Positions 26,811 through 35,445 of a DNA stretch of 64,000 nt are shown here, piece after piece. The DNA comes from Bradyrhizobium sp. ORS 285 (GTDB taxonomy: Bacteria > Pseudomonadota > Alphaproteobacteria > Rhizobiales > Xanthobacteraceae). Both the position numbers and the translations under genes were made by a program. The stretch covers positions 1,054,001 to 1,118,000 of the forward strand of contig NZ_LT859959.1 of assembly GCF_900176205.1 (NCBI RefSeq). Direction: 5' to 3'. Within the stretch, counting starts at the first letter, position 1; the number at the start of each line of letters is the position of its first letter. Below the pieces are notes generated by a model. It was not told the DNA's origin, searched no databases, and was given only the letters and a program-made list of their open reading frames with translations.

Positions 26811-27508
26811 TGGCGCGCCGCTCCAACGATCCGCAGGCCGGCTTTACGTTGATCGAAGTCTTGGTCGCGCTGGCGCTGATGGGGCTGCTGATCTCGGCCC
26901 TCGCCGCGATCACCGCGCAATGGATTCCGAACTGGGATCGCGGCCTGCATCGCATCCAGCGCAACGAATCCTTGAGCGTCGCGCTCGACCGCATCAGCGC
27001 CGACATCGCGGCCGCGGAGTTCATCCGGCCGGATGCTCAGACCAAGTCTGTTCTGTTCGACGGATCGGAGACGTCGGTCGCGTTTGTCAGGCTGGCGCTG
27101 GGACCCCGGAGTGGCCGCGGGCTCGATCTGGTTCGCATCTCCGAATCTGGCGACGGCGAAAACGCGGCGCTCGTCCGAAAGCGCGCTGCGTTCGCGCCCG
27201 GCACCGCTCGTGAGCTGGCCGATCCTGTCGTGCTGCTTCAGCCGCCATATCGCGTCTCGTTCGCCTATGCAGGGGCGGACCGGAACTGGACGCCGTCGTG
27301 GCAGAGCGCCGAGAAGCTGCCGACAGCGGTAAGGGTGACGGTGCGCAGCACGGCCGATGCGAGCGCGCCATCGATCTCACGGATCGCTCTGATCCATATC
27401 TCGGCTCCGGCCGACAGCGTGTGTAGTGCGACAGACCGGCCGTGCGACCGACAGATGCCGCAAGCGGACGTCACGGTCGGGCGCGCCGCCACGCGATCGG
27501 AGCCATGA
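26810..27508 (+). CDS. gspJ: Minor pseudopilin GspJ (copy 1)
   Basis: The ATG at 26810 overlaps the gspI stop and gives a 232-residue prepilin with leader MARRSNDPQAG and mature start FTLIEVLVALALMGLLISAL. Longer than GspH and GspI, as usual for J, it continues with WIPNWDRGLHRIQRNESLSV and a beta-rich body ending in a short Cys-containing tail (SVCSATDRPCD). It forms the tip trimer with GspI and GspK. It overlaps gspK by four bases (ATGA). Confidence 0.9.
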   Translation: MARRSNDPQAGFTLIEVLVALALMGLLISALAAITAQWIPNWDRGLHRIQRNESLSVALDRISADIAAAEFIRPDAQTKSVLFDGSETSVAFVRLALGPRSGRGLDLVRISESGDGENAALVRKRAAFAPGTARELADPVVLLQPPYRVSFAYAGADRNWTPSWQSAEKLPTAVRVTVRSTADASAPSISRIALIHISAPADSVCSATDRPCDRQMPQADVTVGRAATRSEP

Positions 27509-28449
27509 CCATGCGAAGCGCTGCCATTTCAACAGATGCTTTAAGCCAAGATCGCGAAGGCGGCTTCGTTCTCGTTGCTGCGCTCTGGATTCTCGTCTCG
27601 CTGGCGGGATTGGCCGGAGCCCTCTCGGCCTATCTCGTCAGTACCGTCCAACGTCTGTCGCTCGACGATGCCCGGGTGCGATCCGGCGCGCTGGCTTCTG
27701 CGGGTCTTGAGCTTGCCGCGTTCAAGTTGATGGCTACGCCGAAATTGCAGCGGCCGCCGGCAGGGGCGTTCTCATTCCGGCTCGACCATGCGCAGGTGTC
27801 GGTCGCATTCCGGTCCGAAGCGGGCCGGATCGACCTCAATCATGCGCCAAAGCAGATGCTTGCCAACCTGTTCGCCGCGCTGGGCGCTCGCGCCGACAGG
27901 TCCAATGAGTATGCCGAGCGGATCATCGGCTGGCGGACCCCGTCCGCCGAGAACGCTGCTGATCCCGAGCGTGAGCTCTATCGAACCGCGGGGATGGACT
28001 ACACGCCGCGTGGAGCGTCCTTTGTAAATGTCGAGGAGCTTCGTCTGGTGCTGAAGATCCCGCCGGCCCTGGTCGACCAGGCGATGCCGTTCGTAACCGT
28101 CTTCAGTGGGCGGCGTGAGATCGATCCGCTGGAGGCCGCGCCCGAAGTCGTCGCCGCGCTTCCCGGAATGACTCAGGATGTGTTGAAGAGCTTCCTGGAG
28201 CAGCGCGCCGGCCTGCGTCGCGAGGCGAGATCGCTGGCATCGGCGCTGGGAGCTGCGCGTGTCGGGACGACGCTGGAGGTCGGCGACGCCTTCCGCGTGG
28301 GGATCACGATCGCCTTCGATGCGGGGCGGCGCGCTGCGGTCGAGGCCGTCATCCTGCTGGGCGACAGCGACGAGCCGTACCGTATCTTGTCGTGGCGGGA
28401 CGATGTCGCAAGCCCGGTGATGCTCAGATCGTCAGGAAAGGCGCTGTGA
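27505..28449 (+). CDS. gspK: Minor pseudopilin GspK, pseudopilus tip (copy 1)
   Basis: Starting at the ATG at 27505, which overlaps the gspJ stop, the product has 314 residues, identical in length to the second copy. The mature N-terminus FVLVAALWILVSLAGLAGAL lacks the Glu5 of other pseudopilins, which is diagnostic of GspK because it caps the tip and need not neutralise a preceding subunit. The large inserted helical domain shows SEAGRIDLNHAPKQMLANLF near residue 110 and two helix-hairpin-helix-like stretches (FVNVEELRLVLKIP, VVAALPGMTQDVLKSF). Confidence 0.92.
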   Translation: MTMRSAAISTDALSQDREGGFVLVAALWILVSLAGLAGALSAYLVSTVQRLSLDDARVRSGALASAGLELAAFKLMATPKLQRPPAGAFSFRLDHAQVSVAFRSEAGRIDLNHAPKQMLANLFAALGARADRSNEYAERIIGWRTPSAENAADPERELYRTAGMDYTPRGASFVNVEELRLVLKIPPALVDQAMPFVTVFSGRREIDPLEAAPEVVAALPGMTQDVLKSFLEQRAGLRREARSLASALGAARVGTTLEVGDAFRVGITIAFDAGRRAAVEAVILLGDSDEPYRILSWRDDVASPVMLRSSGKAL

Positions 28450-29531
28450 TGAGAATGGCAATGGCCGCGCGCGGCGAGTTCGCAGCTTGGATCGGGTCTG
28501 CCGCCGAAGCGATCGTCGATATGATCGGCCGGCTCAATCTCAAGCCCTCGGTGCAGCTGATCGAGACCGAGCACAATGTCTTCGTCGTCAAGTCGACGGG
28601 GCGATCCGGACCGCCTGATCATTCCTTTCTCCTGTCGGGTGGCGAAGCGGCCATGCGGCGGCTTCCTGACAAATGGCTGGACCTCGTGCGAGGCCGCCGG
28701 ATCGAAGTGACGCTGCGGCCCGACCGTTTTCTTTGGCGGCCGCTGGAACTCCCCAAGCGGGCCGTCGAATTTTTGGAGCCGATGGTCCGCTCGCAGATCG
28801 ATCGGCTGACGCCGTGGACGGCGCAGGACGCGGTGTTCGGCAGCACGGCGCCGGTCGAGATTTCGGCTGACCGCATTCAGACCACCGTCATCGCCGCGCC
28901 GAGGACGAGCATCGATCCACTCATTCGGCTTGCGGAGTCCTGGCGTGCCGCCTGCGTCGTGCTGATCGCCGCTCCCCAGGGCCCTCCGCACGAACGCGCC
29001 AAGCCACAGGCAACGAGGCTGATCGAGCATCACCTGCGCGGACCGCTGGATGCAGGGCGCGTCCGTCGCATTCTGACCGCCGCGTTGGTCGTGGCAGCGC
29101 TGGCGGCGACGCTATCGTTCGGCATCACCAGCATTCTGGGTGGAAGGCTCGAAGAGCAGCAGCGCGTGCTGTCGCAACGTGTATCCGAGCGGCGCGCAAC
29201 GCTGCGGCTCGGCGTCGAGGGGGCTGACAACAGCGCGTTCGGTGCGCTGCTGCGGAGCAAGCAGGAGAGGGCCGCCAGCGTGCTGGTGCTCGATGCGCTC
29301 TCCCGCGTGCTGCCGGACGAGACCTATGTGACCGAGCTGCGGATCGACCGGAACAAGCTGCAGATCACTGGCATCAGCCGTGATGCGCCCGCATTGATTG
29401 GGTTGCTCGAACAATCGGCGCACTTCAATCAAGCGACATTCTCCGCGCCGACGACGCGCGCGGCCGATGACGCCGGAGAGCGCTTCCACATCGAGGTCGG
29501 CCTCAAGGCTTACTTTGGGGGCAGCACATGA
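28449..29531 (+). CDS. gspL: Type II secretion assembly protein GspL/PilN-type (copy 1)
   Basis: The ATG at 28449 shares one base with the gspK stop. The 360-residue product has an N-terminal cytoplasmic part (LRPDRFLWRPLELPKRAVEF, then VRSQIDRLTPWTAQDAVFG, near residues 90-140), a membrane segment near 208-230, and a periplasmic coiled-coil and ferredoxin-like PilN domain (YVTELRIDRNKLQITGISRD near 295) ending ERFHIEVGLKAYFG. GspL recruits the GspE ATPase to the membrane platform and pairs with GspM. The N-terminal part is shorter than in classical actin-like GspL proteins, as in other alphaproteobacterial systems. Confidence 0.87.
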   Translation: MRMAMAARGEFAAWIGSAAEAIVDMIGRLNLKPSVQLIETEHNVFVVKSTGRSGPPDHSFLLSGGEAAMRRLPDKWLDLVRGRRIEVTLRPDRFLWRPLELPKRAVEFLEPMVRSQIDRLTPWTAQDAVFGSTAPVEISADRIQTTVIAAPRTSIDPLIRLAESWRAACVVLIAAPQGPPHERAKPQATRLIEHHLRGPLDAGRVRRILTAALVVAALAATLSFGITSILGGRLEEQQRVLSQRVSERRATLRLGVEGADNSAFGALLRSKQERAASVLVLDALSRVLPDETYVTELRIDRNKLQITGISRDAPALIGLLEQSAHFNQATFSAPTTRAADDAGERFHIEVGLKAYFGGST

Positions 29532-30085
29532 GTATGGCAAGGACGTTCGCGCGCACCCCGGCCTCGCCCGGCATGGCCGCCGCGGTCTATGTCGGACTGC
29601 TGATAGCGCTAGGCGTGGCGACCGCGCTGCCCATCAAGACCCTGCTCGATCAGCGCGCCGAACTGGGGGCGCTGACCGATACGCTGCGTCTGCTCGACGC
29701 CCACAGCATGGCTTTTGCGCGCGAGCACGGAAGCGATGCGGCAGCCGTGACCGGATCGGCCTTTCTGGAGGGCTCCAGCGTCACCGTGGCCGGGGCGGCG
29801 CTGGTGCAGCGGGTGAATGAGGTGGTGAGTCGTCATGGCGGCATCGTATCGTCGTCGCAGGTGGATGTGCGGAGCCCGCCCGCCAAGGCGCGGCAGATCA
29901 GCGTCAGCGCAAATTTCGAGGCAGATCAGGCTGCCCTGCAGCCAATTCTCTACGATCTCGAGGCTGGGATGCCGTGTCTGTTCGTCGATGAACTCGTCGC
30001 CGAGGGTGGCGGGTCCGCGGCCGCCACGGGTGGCAAGCTGCGCATCATGATGACGGTGTCCGGACAATGGCAGGGCCCGCGATGA
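29528..30085 (+). CDS. gspM: Type II secretion protein GspM, PilO-like (copy 1)
   Basis: A 185-residue bitopic protein whose ATG overlaps the gspL stop by four bases. One membrane segment (about residues 16-38) precedes a coiled-coil region and a ferredoxin-like periplasmic domain: VTVAGAALVQRVNEVVSRHG and LQPILYDLEAGMPCLFVDEL, then the C-terminal strand LRIMMTVSGQWQG. This is the GspMb/PilO type rather than the classical GspM. It pairs with GspL in the inner-membrane platform. The second copy has exactly the same length. Confidence 0.88.
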   Translation: MSMARTFARTPASPGMAAAVYVGLLIALGVATALPIKTLLDQRAELGALTDTLRLLDAHSMAFAREHGSDAAAVTGSAFLEGSSVTVAGAALVQRVNEVVSRHGGIVSSSQVDVRSPPAKARQISVSANFEADQAALQPILYDLEAGMPCLFVDELVAEGGGSAAATGGKLRIMMTVSGQWQGPR

Positions 30086-30756
30086 GGTCGCTGATCCAAA
30101 TGATCGCCAGTGGCTGTTGCTGCGTTCTCGCCGCAGCGCCGGCGTTTGCTGAGGGGCCCAGGATCGATTCGGCTTCCGCGATCTCCGATCAGCAGCCACC
30201 AGCGCCGGCGCAAGGTGCGCCACTCGCATCCAACTCGCAGAGGCAGGCCGCCAATCCACTCTGGGCGATTCCACTTGATCGACTCTCAGCCACGCGCGAC
30301 CGTCCGATCTTCTCGCCCTCGCGGCGTCCGCCGCCGGCTGAAGCGCCTCCGCCGGCCATCGTGGCCGCGCCGGAGGTGCAGGAGCCGGTCCGGCCGGAGC
30401 GGCCGCAGCTGTCGCTCGTCGGAACCGTCGTCAACGGCAATCAAGGCCTCGCGGTCTTCGTCGATCCAAGCAGCAAGACGCCATTGCGCATCAGGACCGG
30501 CGCGGACTACCAGGGCTGGACTTTGCGTCACGTCGAGGCGAGGTCGGCCACGCTAAAGAAGGGCGAAGACGTCGTCGTTCTGTATTTCACGCAGCAACCC
30601 GGACAACTGATAAGTCCCGTCGCGCCGGACATCGCGGAAGCTCCGGTGACGCCGACCGCTCCTCCATTGGCGCAAGCAGGGCCGCCTTTCCTGTCGCCCG
30701 AGTCGAGGCTGCTCCGCATGCATCAGAGGCAACGCTCAGGGCGCCGGCAACTCTGA
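30082..30756 (+). CDS. gspN: GspN/GspC-like type II secretion component (copy 1)
   Basis: The ATG at 30082 overlaps the gspM stop. The 224-residue product has a signal peptide (MRSLIQMIASGCCC to AAPAFAEG), then the signature NPLWAIPLDRLSATRDRPIF followed by SPSRRPPP, a Pro-rich spacer, and a small beta domain resembling the GspC homology region: LSLVGTVVNGNQGLAVFVDP near residue 115 and GWTLRHVEARSATLKKGED. Neither cluster has a classical gspC, so this protein may do the GspC job of contacting the secretin and substrates. The signature is repeated in copy 2. Confidence 0.8.
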   Translation: MRSLIQMIASGCCCVLAAAPAFAEGPRIDSASAISDQQPPAPAQGAPLASNSQRQAANPLWAIPLDRLSATRDRPIFSPSRRPPPAEAPPPAIVAAPEVQEPVRPERPQLSLVGTVVNGNQGLAVFVDPSSKTPLRIRTGADYQGWTLRHVEARSATLKKGEDVVVLYFTQQPGQLISPVAPDIAEAPVTPTAPPLAQAGPPFLSPESRLLRMHQRQRSGRRQL

Positions 30757-30781
30757 ACGCGGACAACGGGGGATGATGATA

Positions 30782-30801
30782 CGGCCGCAGGGGCGCGGCC
30801 G
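30782..30801. terminator. GC-rich hairpin after T2SS-1 operon
   Basis: Seven-base arms CGGCCGC/GCGGCCG around a six-base loop, 26 bases after the gspN stop, with no T run. It is a weak terminator candidate between the convergent gspN and the following leftward gene. Confidence 0.3.
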
Positions 30802-30835
30802 GCCTTCTGGAGAAGTCAGGAACGTCCCTGCGTCT

Positions 30836-31138
30836 TCAGCGCTTGCACAGTCCGCTGGTCAGAACCCAACCTTTGTCGGTCAGCGCGGCTGAGACGATAT
30901 CGAAATACAGGCGCTTGTCCGGATCGTCCTCGGAGACGAACGACACCTGACACAGGAAGCGCCCGTTCTCGTCTCCCTTGCCGCAGGTTGCCTCGACAAT
31001 CTTGAGGCCCTTGTCGTGCCGTACACCCGATGCCGGTGCTTCCTGCTCATAGGCTTTCTGAATGATCTCGGTGGTCGGTGCGCCGCAGGCCATGCCGGTT
31101 ACATTGCAGGTCCATGCGAGAACAACAGCAAGCAGCAT
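30836..31138 (-). CDS. Small exported protein of unknown function
   Basis: A 100-residue product. The first 20 residues (MLLAVVLAWTCNVTGMACGA) look like a short signal peptide. The rest is a compact alpha/beta domain with four cysteines in all (CNV and MAC in the leader region excluded, VEATCGKG, RFLCQVSF and GLCKR), so at least one disulfide is plausible outside the cytoplasm. RFLCQVSFVSEDDPDKRLYF and ALTDKGWVLTSGLC suggest a beta-rich fold. I do not recognise the family. It is transcribed toward gspN and divergently from the multicopper oxidase gene. Confidence 0.65.
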   Translation of the reverse strand: MLLAVVLAWTCNVTGMACGAPTTEIIQKAYEQEAPASGVRHDKGLKIVEATCGKGDENGRFLCQVSFVSEDDPDKRLYFDIVSAALTDKGWVLTSGLCKR

Positions 31139-31515
31139 TCCCAGGTCTCCTTGAGGCGGATCATCGGCGGAGCGTCGATCGACGATCCCCGAGACGACAC
31201 GCCATCCGCGATGGTCTGAAGGTCGTAGCTGACGAACTAAGCAGGCTGGTTGTCGTTTTTGTGTCGCGCGGTGTGCGGCGTGCGCACACAGCGGTTGTTT
31301 GTTCGTCTGATTAGATCGATTCTTGAACAGCGTGCCCAGAGTCTCACAAAGCGAAAGAAACGGTCACAAAGGAGACATCCGAGATCCATAGCCAAAAAGG
31401 GGAGGGTGCGAGGGCGCATTGCTGACGATTGGAGTCAGCGCTCGTGGAAGGCTGCGCCGAAGAAGCGGCAACGCTTCGCACCGATCTTAGTCTCGAAGCC
31501 AAATGGGGATCAGGC
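31139..31515. other. Divergent intergenic region before the multicopper oxidase
   Basis: About 375 bases with no convincing gene. It must contain the promoter of the rightward oxidase gene. A purine-rich patch near 31340-31380 (CACAAAGCGAAAGAAACGGT, CACAAAGGAGAC) is notable, but I recognise no binding site. Confidence 0.4.
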
Positions 31516-33726
31516 ATGTTAGTCGGGTGTCTGCGGAAGCCAACGAAGAAAACATTGATATCAGCGGCCGCGCTACTGGCGGGCTTGTCCTTGGCAGGCG
31601 GCGCTGCGCGAGCCCATGACCTGGCCGAGCCGACGGTGTTCAGGAGCTGGCACGGAGTCCTGGACCTCCTGATGATCGCCAAGGCGAAGCCGATCTCGAC
31701 GATCACCTATGCTCCGCCGGGCGGCTCGCCCATGAACCCGACCGGCTGGGTCTATGAGATCTGCCGGAGGCCCGCATCGGGTAACACCTGTCCCGCCGGC
31801 GCCGCGGTGGCGGAGTATGGCGGCGTACGCCTCGCGCTGCAAAAGGGCGACACGCTGAAGATCAGGCTGGTGAACCAGCTGCCGCAGCTCGACCCGGCTA
31901 AGGTCAATCACAACACCGACCCCGGTCAGGCCAATCTGTTTCGCAATCCCACGAACCTGCATACGCACGGGCTGATCGTGGAGCCGCGTGCGCCGACGCT
32001 GAACGATCCGACGTTCGGCGACTACGTGTTCGTCCAGATCTTCAACTCCGCCAACGGCATGCCGGTGCCGCAGACCACGCATCAGCACGGCTCGAACAAG
32101 ATGGACTATGCGGATTTCCGCATCAACATCCCGCGGAATCATCCGTCCGGACAGTTCTGGTTTCACCCTCACATCCATGGCATCTCGCTCAATCAGGTCT
32201 CGCAAGGCTTGGCGGGGATCATCTCGGTCGGCGAAGTCTCGGACTATGCACATGGCGACGCGAGGGATACGCCGTTTCCTGAAGCGAGCGTGCGCCATCT
32301 GATCCTGAAGGATCTTCAGGTCGCTCCCGGCGGCGCCGTCAACTTCGACAGCGGCGCGGTCAACGTCCAACCGGGCGAAGTGATCAATCAGCAGGATCCG
32401 GGCTTCTGCGCCCAGTTCCCGGCGGACAGCTCCGAAGTGCGTGAAGGATCGTGCCCCGGGGTCGATGCGTCGGCCGATGGCGGCACGAATTTCAGCGGCG
32501 GCAAATGGTACTTCACGGTCAACGGCAGGACCTTCCCGAAGATCAAGGTGACCGATCCGGACGGTGAGGTCTGGCGGCTGACCAATGCCTCAGGAAGCCT
32601 GTCCTACAATCTCCAGCTGACCGACGACGAGACCCAGAAGCCGATGATCATGCAGCTCATCTCGGTCGACGGCGTCAGCGTGAACCTGCCGCAGGACACG
32701 ACGATGGACACGATGGTCCATCTGGGGGGCGCCCGCTTCCGCGTGGTGGCTTGTCCGCCGTTGCCGACCTCGCGCTTCCACTCCAAGCCGGTCTGCGTCA
32801 CCCAGATGGTGATGATGCCGAGCTCGCGCACCGAGGTCTTCGTCACCTATCGTGATCCTCAAACTGGAGCGATCGCGAGCTCTGGGCGTGGCGGGTCGGC
32901 GACGTTCAAGATGGCCGGATTGACCATGGGCAGCGGTGACCAATGGCCGGCCGTCGATCTCGCCAAGGTTCGCTTCCATCAGCATGGCTGGCGCAACCAC
33001 ATTGCCTATGCGATGGACATCAGAGGCGATGCATTGGCCACGATGCAGCCCTCCGGCATCCTCGATGCGAAGGTCCCGTATGCGAATGCCGCGCCGCTGC
33101 GCGACGGCTGTCGCCCGCTGCCCCCTGGACATCGGCGCCGGATCTTCTTCGGTCTGGCTGATCTCAACGACGACGGCACGTTCGGCCTCGGCTATGAGGA
33201 GGTCGATCAGAACGGCAACCCCGTGCCCGGAACGCAGCTTCCGGTGAGTCAGTTCGATCCTGCGCAGAACATCGTCTGCCTGCCGCTCGCCGCCGGACAG
33301 CGCCCGGTTCACGAGACCTGGGAGCTGGTGCAGCTCTCGACGGAGAACCACAACTTCCACATCCACCAGACGCGGTTCAGGACCATCAACAGCAAGGCCG
33401 GGGAGAACACGCCGCTTGCGGTCTCGTTCAACAAGAACATCGGCGGCGGCATGCTGCAGGACAACGTCCCGCTCGGGGTGGCGACTCCCAACGTGCCGGA
33501 GGTGATGGACGCTCAGAATGGCGTCTGCACCATCGAGCAGTGGCGCAACGGGCAATGCACCTCCAAGCCCGTGGTGGTGGATATCCCGTTCTCGCAGGTC
33601 GGCGAGTTCGTCTACCACTGCCACATCCTCGAACATGAGGACGGGGGCATGATGGCGAAGATCAAGGTGGTCCCGTCGCCCTATGGCGCCTCGCCATGGG
33701 AAGCGATGAACCAGATGCCCTGGTAG
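31516..33726 (+). CDS. Secreted multicopper oxidase
   Basis: Starting at the ATG at 31516, the product has 736 residues and a signal peptide (KKTLISAAALLAGLSLAGGA, cleaved after ARA). The four copper-site motifs are complete: LHTHG near residue 152, FWFHPHIHG near 214-222, NHNFHIHQTRF near 610 and YHCHILEHEDGGMM near 698, including the type 1 Cys, two His and an axial Met. It should couple four-electron O2 reduction to oxidation of a metal, phenol or bilirubin-like substrate. The protein is longer than CueO/CopA (extra loops near 260-340 and 440-480). With signal peptide and no anchor it is a plausible T2SS substrate. Start choice is by signal peptide; an earlier frame exists. Confidence 0.92.
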   Translation: MLVGCLRKPTKKTLISAAALLAGLSLAGGAARAHDLAEPTVFRSWHGVLDLLMIAKAKPISTITYAPPGGSPMNPTGWVYEICRRPASGNTCPAGAAVAEYGGVRLALQKGDTLKIRLVNQLPQLDPAKVNHNTDPGQANLFRNPTNLHTHGLIVEPRAPTLNDPTFGDYVFVQIFNSANGMPVPQTTHQHGSNKMDYADFRINIPRNHPSGQFWFHPHIHGISLNQVSQGLAGIISVGEVSDYAHGDARDTPFPEASVRHLILKDLQVAPGGAVNFDSGAVNVQPGEVINQQDPGFCAQFPADSSEVREGSCPGVDASADGGTNFSGGKWYFTVNGRTFPKIKVTDPDGEVWRLTNASGSLSYNLQLTDDETQKPMIMQLISVDGVSVNLPQDTTMDTMVHLGGARFRVVACPPLPTSRFHSKPVCVTQMVMMPSSRTEVFVTYRDPQTGAIASSGRGGSATFKMAGLTMGSGDQWPAVDLAKVRFHQHGWRNHIAYAMDIRGDALATMQPSGILDAKVPYANAAPLRDGCRPLPPGHRRRIFFGLADLNDDGTFGLGYEEVDQNGNPVPGTQLPVSQFDPAQNIVCLPLAAGQRPVHETWELVQLSTENHNFHIHQTRFRTINSKAGENTPLAVSFNKNIGGGMLQDNVPLGVATPNVPEVMDAQNGVCTIEQWRNGQCTSKPVVVDIPFSQVGEFVYHCHILEHEDGGMMAKIKVVPSPYGASPWEAMNQMPW

Positions 33727-33755
33727 GCGCAGTCGCGCGGACCCCAGCTAAAGAT

Positions 33756-33781
33756 GTCGGCGCCGCACTGGCGGCGCCGAC
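33756..33781 (+). terminator. Perfect hairpin after the multicopper oxidase
   Basis: Eleven-base arms GTCGGCGCCGC/GCGGCGCCGAC around the loop ACTG, 30 bases after the stop codon. No T run follows, so it may be a weak terminator or an mRNA-stabilising stem. The remaining 320 bases up to the next gene hold nothing I recognise. Confidence 0.45.
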
Positions 33782-34101
33782 GAGACTGACGACGATAGGA
33801 CGCAGGCCTCTATTTGGCTCGGACGGACGCGTGCCGTACACCGCGGCGCTTGTGCGGTGAAAGCACGGTCAGCAACATCGTTATTCCTCAGCCGCTCCGG
33901 CAAATCGCCAATTTCGACGCGGCAATTCGCCGCAATCGGACCACTTACTAAGCCGGCACTGACAATCGGAATGGTTTGCAAGCGGCCGCGTGCTGCGTGG
34001 CGGCAAGCTGAAATAGACGGTCGCCGACAGCCGTCTTTTCGAAGCGAGAGTGGTCATTCGCTGTCGAAGAGACAGGCGCCGGTTGCAAGGGAGGATGTGA
34101 C

Positions 34102-34131
34102 ATGAAAACGGATTTGAGGGGGGCACGATGA
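34102..34131 (+). CDS. Possible nine-residue leader peptide
   Basis: ATG at 34102 is preceded by GGGAGGA at optimal spacing and encodes MKTDLRGAR, ending in a TGA that overlaps the ATG of the FMN-binding protein gene (34128). It may be a translationally coupled leader. Alternatively, the purine run GAGGGGGG within it is simply the ribosome-binding site of the next gene. Confidence 0.3.
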   Translation: MKTDLRGAR

Positions 34132-34586
34132 GCAGCTGGTTGAAATGGACGGTGCCCGCGGCAGCCATCATGTCGGTCGCTTCGCCGGGCTACGCCATGC
34201 AGTATATGAGCGTCGAGGAGGCGCAGAAGGCTGCGTTTCCCGGCGCGAGCTTTACCGAGGTTCAAGCCGGTCGGGTCTGGAAGGCGAGCAATGGCGGCTA
34301 CTTCTATTACGACCATGTCGTCGGCAAGCACCTTCTGATCGACTACACGGTAGCGATCGGACCGGACGGGCGCGTGCGCAAGGTCGAAATCCTGAACTAC
34401 CGCGAATCCTATGGCGGCGAGGTGCATGATGCCAGCTGGCTCGGGCAATTCGTCGGAAAGAGCAGCCAGAACGAGGTTCGGATTAATTCCGATATTCGAA
34501 ACATCTCGGGTGCGACGCTGTCATCGACCCATCTGACCGAGGGCGTGAAGAAGGTCCTGACCTATCATGCCAGCCACTTCCGCTAA
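34128..34586 (+). CDS. FMN-binding domain protein, covalently flavinylated periplasmic redox carrier
   Basis: A 152-residue exported protein: signal peptide to about residue 23 (ASPGYAM), then an FMN_bind domain. The flavinylation motif SGATLSS is at residues 127-133, with Thr130 the expected acceptor of FMN, as in NqrC and RnfG. The usual Asp three residues before the Ser is replaced (RNISGAT), a variation seen in some family members. The next gene is the FMN transferase ApbE, overlapping by 20 bases, which strongly supports covalent flavinylation. It is likely an electron carrier outside the cytoplasm, fed by the following membrane protein. Confidence 0.88.
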   Translation: MSSWLKWTVPAAAIMSVASPGYAMQYMSVEEAQKAAFPGASFTEVQAGRVWKASNGGYFYYDHVVGKHLLIDYTVAIGPDGRVRKVEILNYRESYGGEVHDASWLGQFVGKSSQNEVRINSDIRNISGATLSSTHLTEGVKKVLTYHASHFR

Positions 34587-35445
34587 TCTGCGGCGCGCCA
34601 GGCCTCTGCTGGGAACATTCGTCGAGATCAGTCTCGACGAGGCGCCCGCGCACGACGTCGATGAGGTGATCGAGGCCGCGTTCTCTGCCGTCGCCGATGT
34701 GCATCGGCTGATGAGCTTCTTTGATCCGGACAGTGACGTCTCGCGTCTCAACCGCGACGCGTTCACACGCCCGGTGATGGTGCATCCCTGGACTTACGCC
34801 GTGCTGAAGACGGCCGTGGAGATGGCGCGTCTTTCGGACGGCGCTTTCGATATCGGTGTGGCCGGCCTGCCGCAACCCTCCGATGGCTCGCCTCCGAAGG
34901 CCGGCTCCGCCGTCGAGTTGCTGGCGGACCACCACGTCCGCTTTAACCACGCCGGGCTCAAGATCGATCTCGGCGGCATCGCCAAGGGGTTTGCGGTGGA
35001 CTGTGCCGTGGAGGCGCTCCAGAGATGTGGGGTCCGCTCGGCCCTGGTGAATGCAGGCGGCGATCTCGCCGCCTTCGGTTCCCGTGTGCAAATCATCGAT
35101 ATCCGCGATCCGCGCGCGCCCGACAGGATCCTGTGTCAGCGGGCCGTGCGCAACACGGCCATGGCGTCATCGGCGCGCCGCTTCGATCCATTCAGCTCAG
35201 TGGATACGACTGAGACCGCGGTGGTCGATCCGGCGACGGGCCTGCCGGCCCGTGACATCCATGGCGCAACCGTCTGCGCGCCAACCTGCATCGTCGCCGA
35301 TGCGCTGACAAAGATCGTCATGATCACGGGCGAGCGAGCTGACGGGCTGCTCGCACAATGTCAGGCAAGCGCCATGCTCGTTGCGGCGGACGGCGACATC
35401 CTCACGACACCGGACTGGCAAGGAGATCTGCAGCATGCGGCTTAA
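34567..35445 (+). CDS. apbE: FAD:protein FMN transferase ApbE
   Basis: A 292-residue enzyme that attaches FMN from FAD to Thr in SGAT motifs. Visible motifs are LLGTFVEISLDEAP near residue 15, LMSFFDPDSDVSRLNRD near 50, the conserved IDLGGIAKGFAVDCAVEAL near 138 and ALVNAGGDLAAFG near 160, and metal/FAD contacts in ADALTKIVMITG near 250. No lipoprotein or obvious signal peptide is visible, which is unusual because ApbE generally acts in the periplasm; the N-terminus should be checked. It overlaps the FMN-binding gene by 20 bases and the next gene by 11, so the three are one operon. Confidence 0.93.
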   Translation: MPATSANLRRARPLLGTFVEISLDEAPAHDVDEVIEAAFSAVADVHRLMSFFDPDSDVSRLNRDAFTRPVMVHPWTYAVLKTAVEMARLSDGAFDIGVAGLPQPSDGSPPKAGSAVELLADHHVRFNHAGLKIDLGGIAKGFAVDCAVEALQRCGVRSALVNAGGDLAAFGSRVQIIDIRDPRAPDRILCQRAVRNTAMASSARRFDPFSSVDTTETAVVDPATGLPARDIHGATVCAPTCIVADALTKIVMITGERADGLLAQCQASAMLVAADGDILTTPDWQGDLQHAA

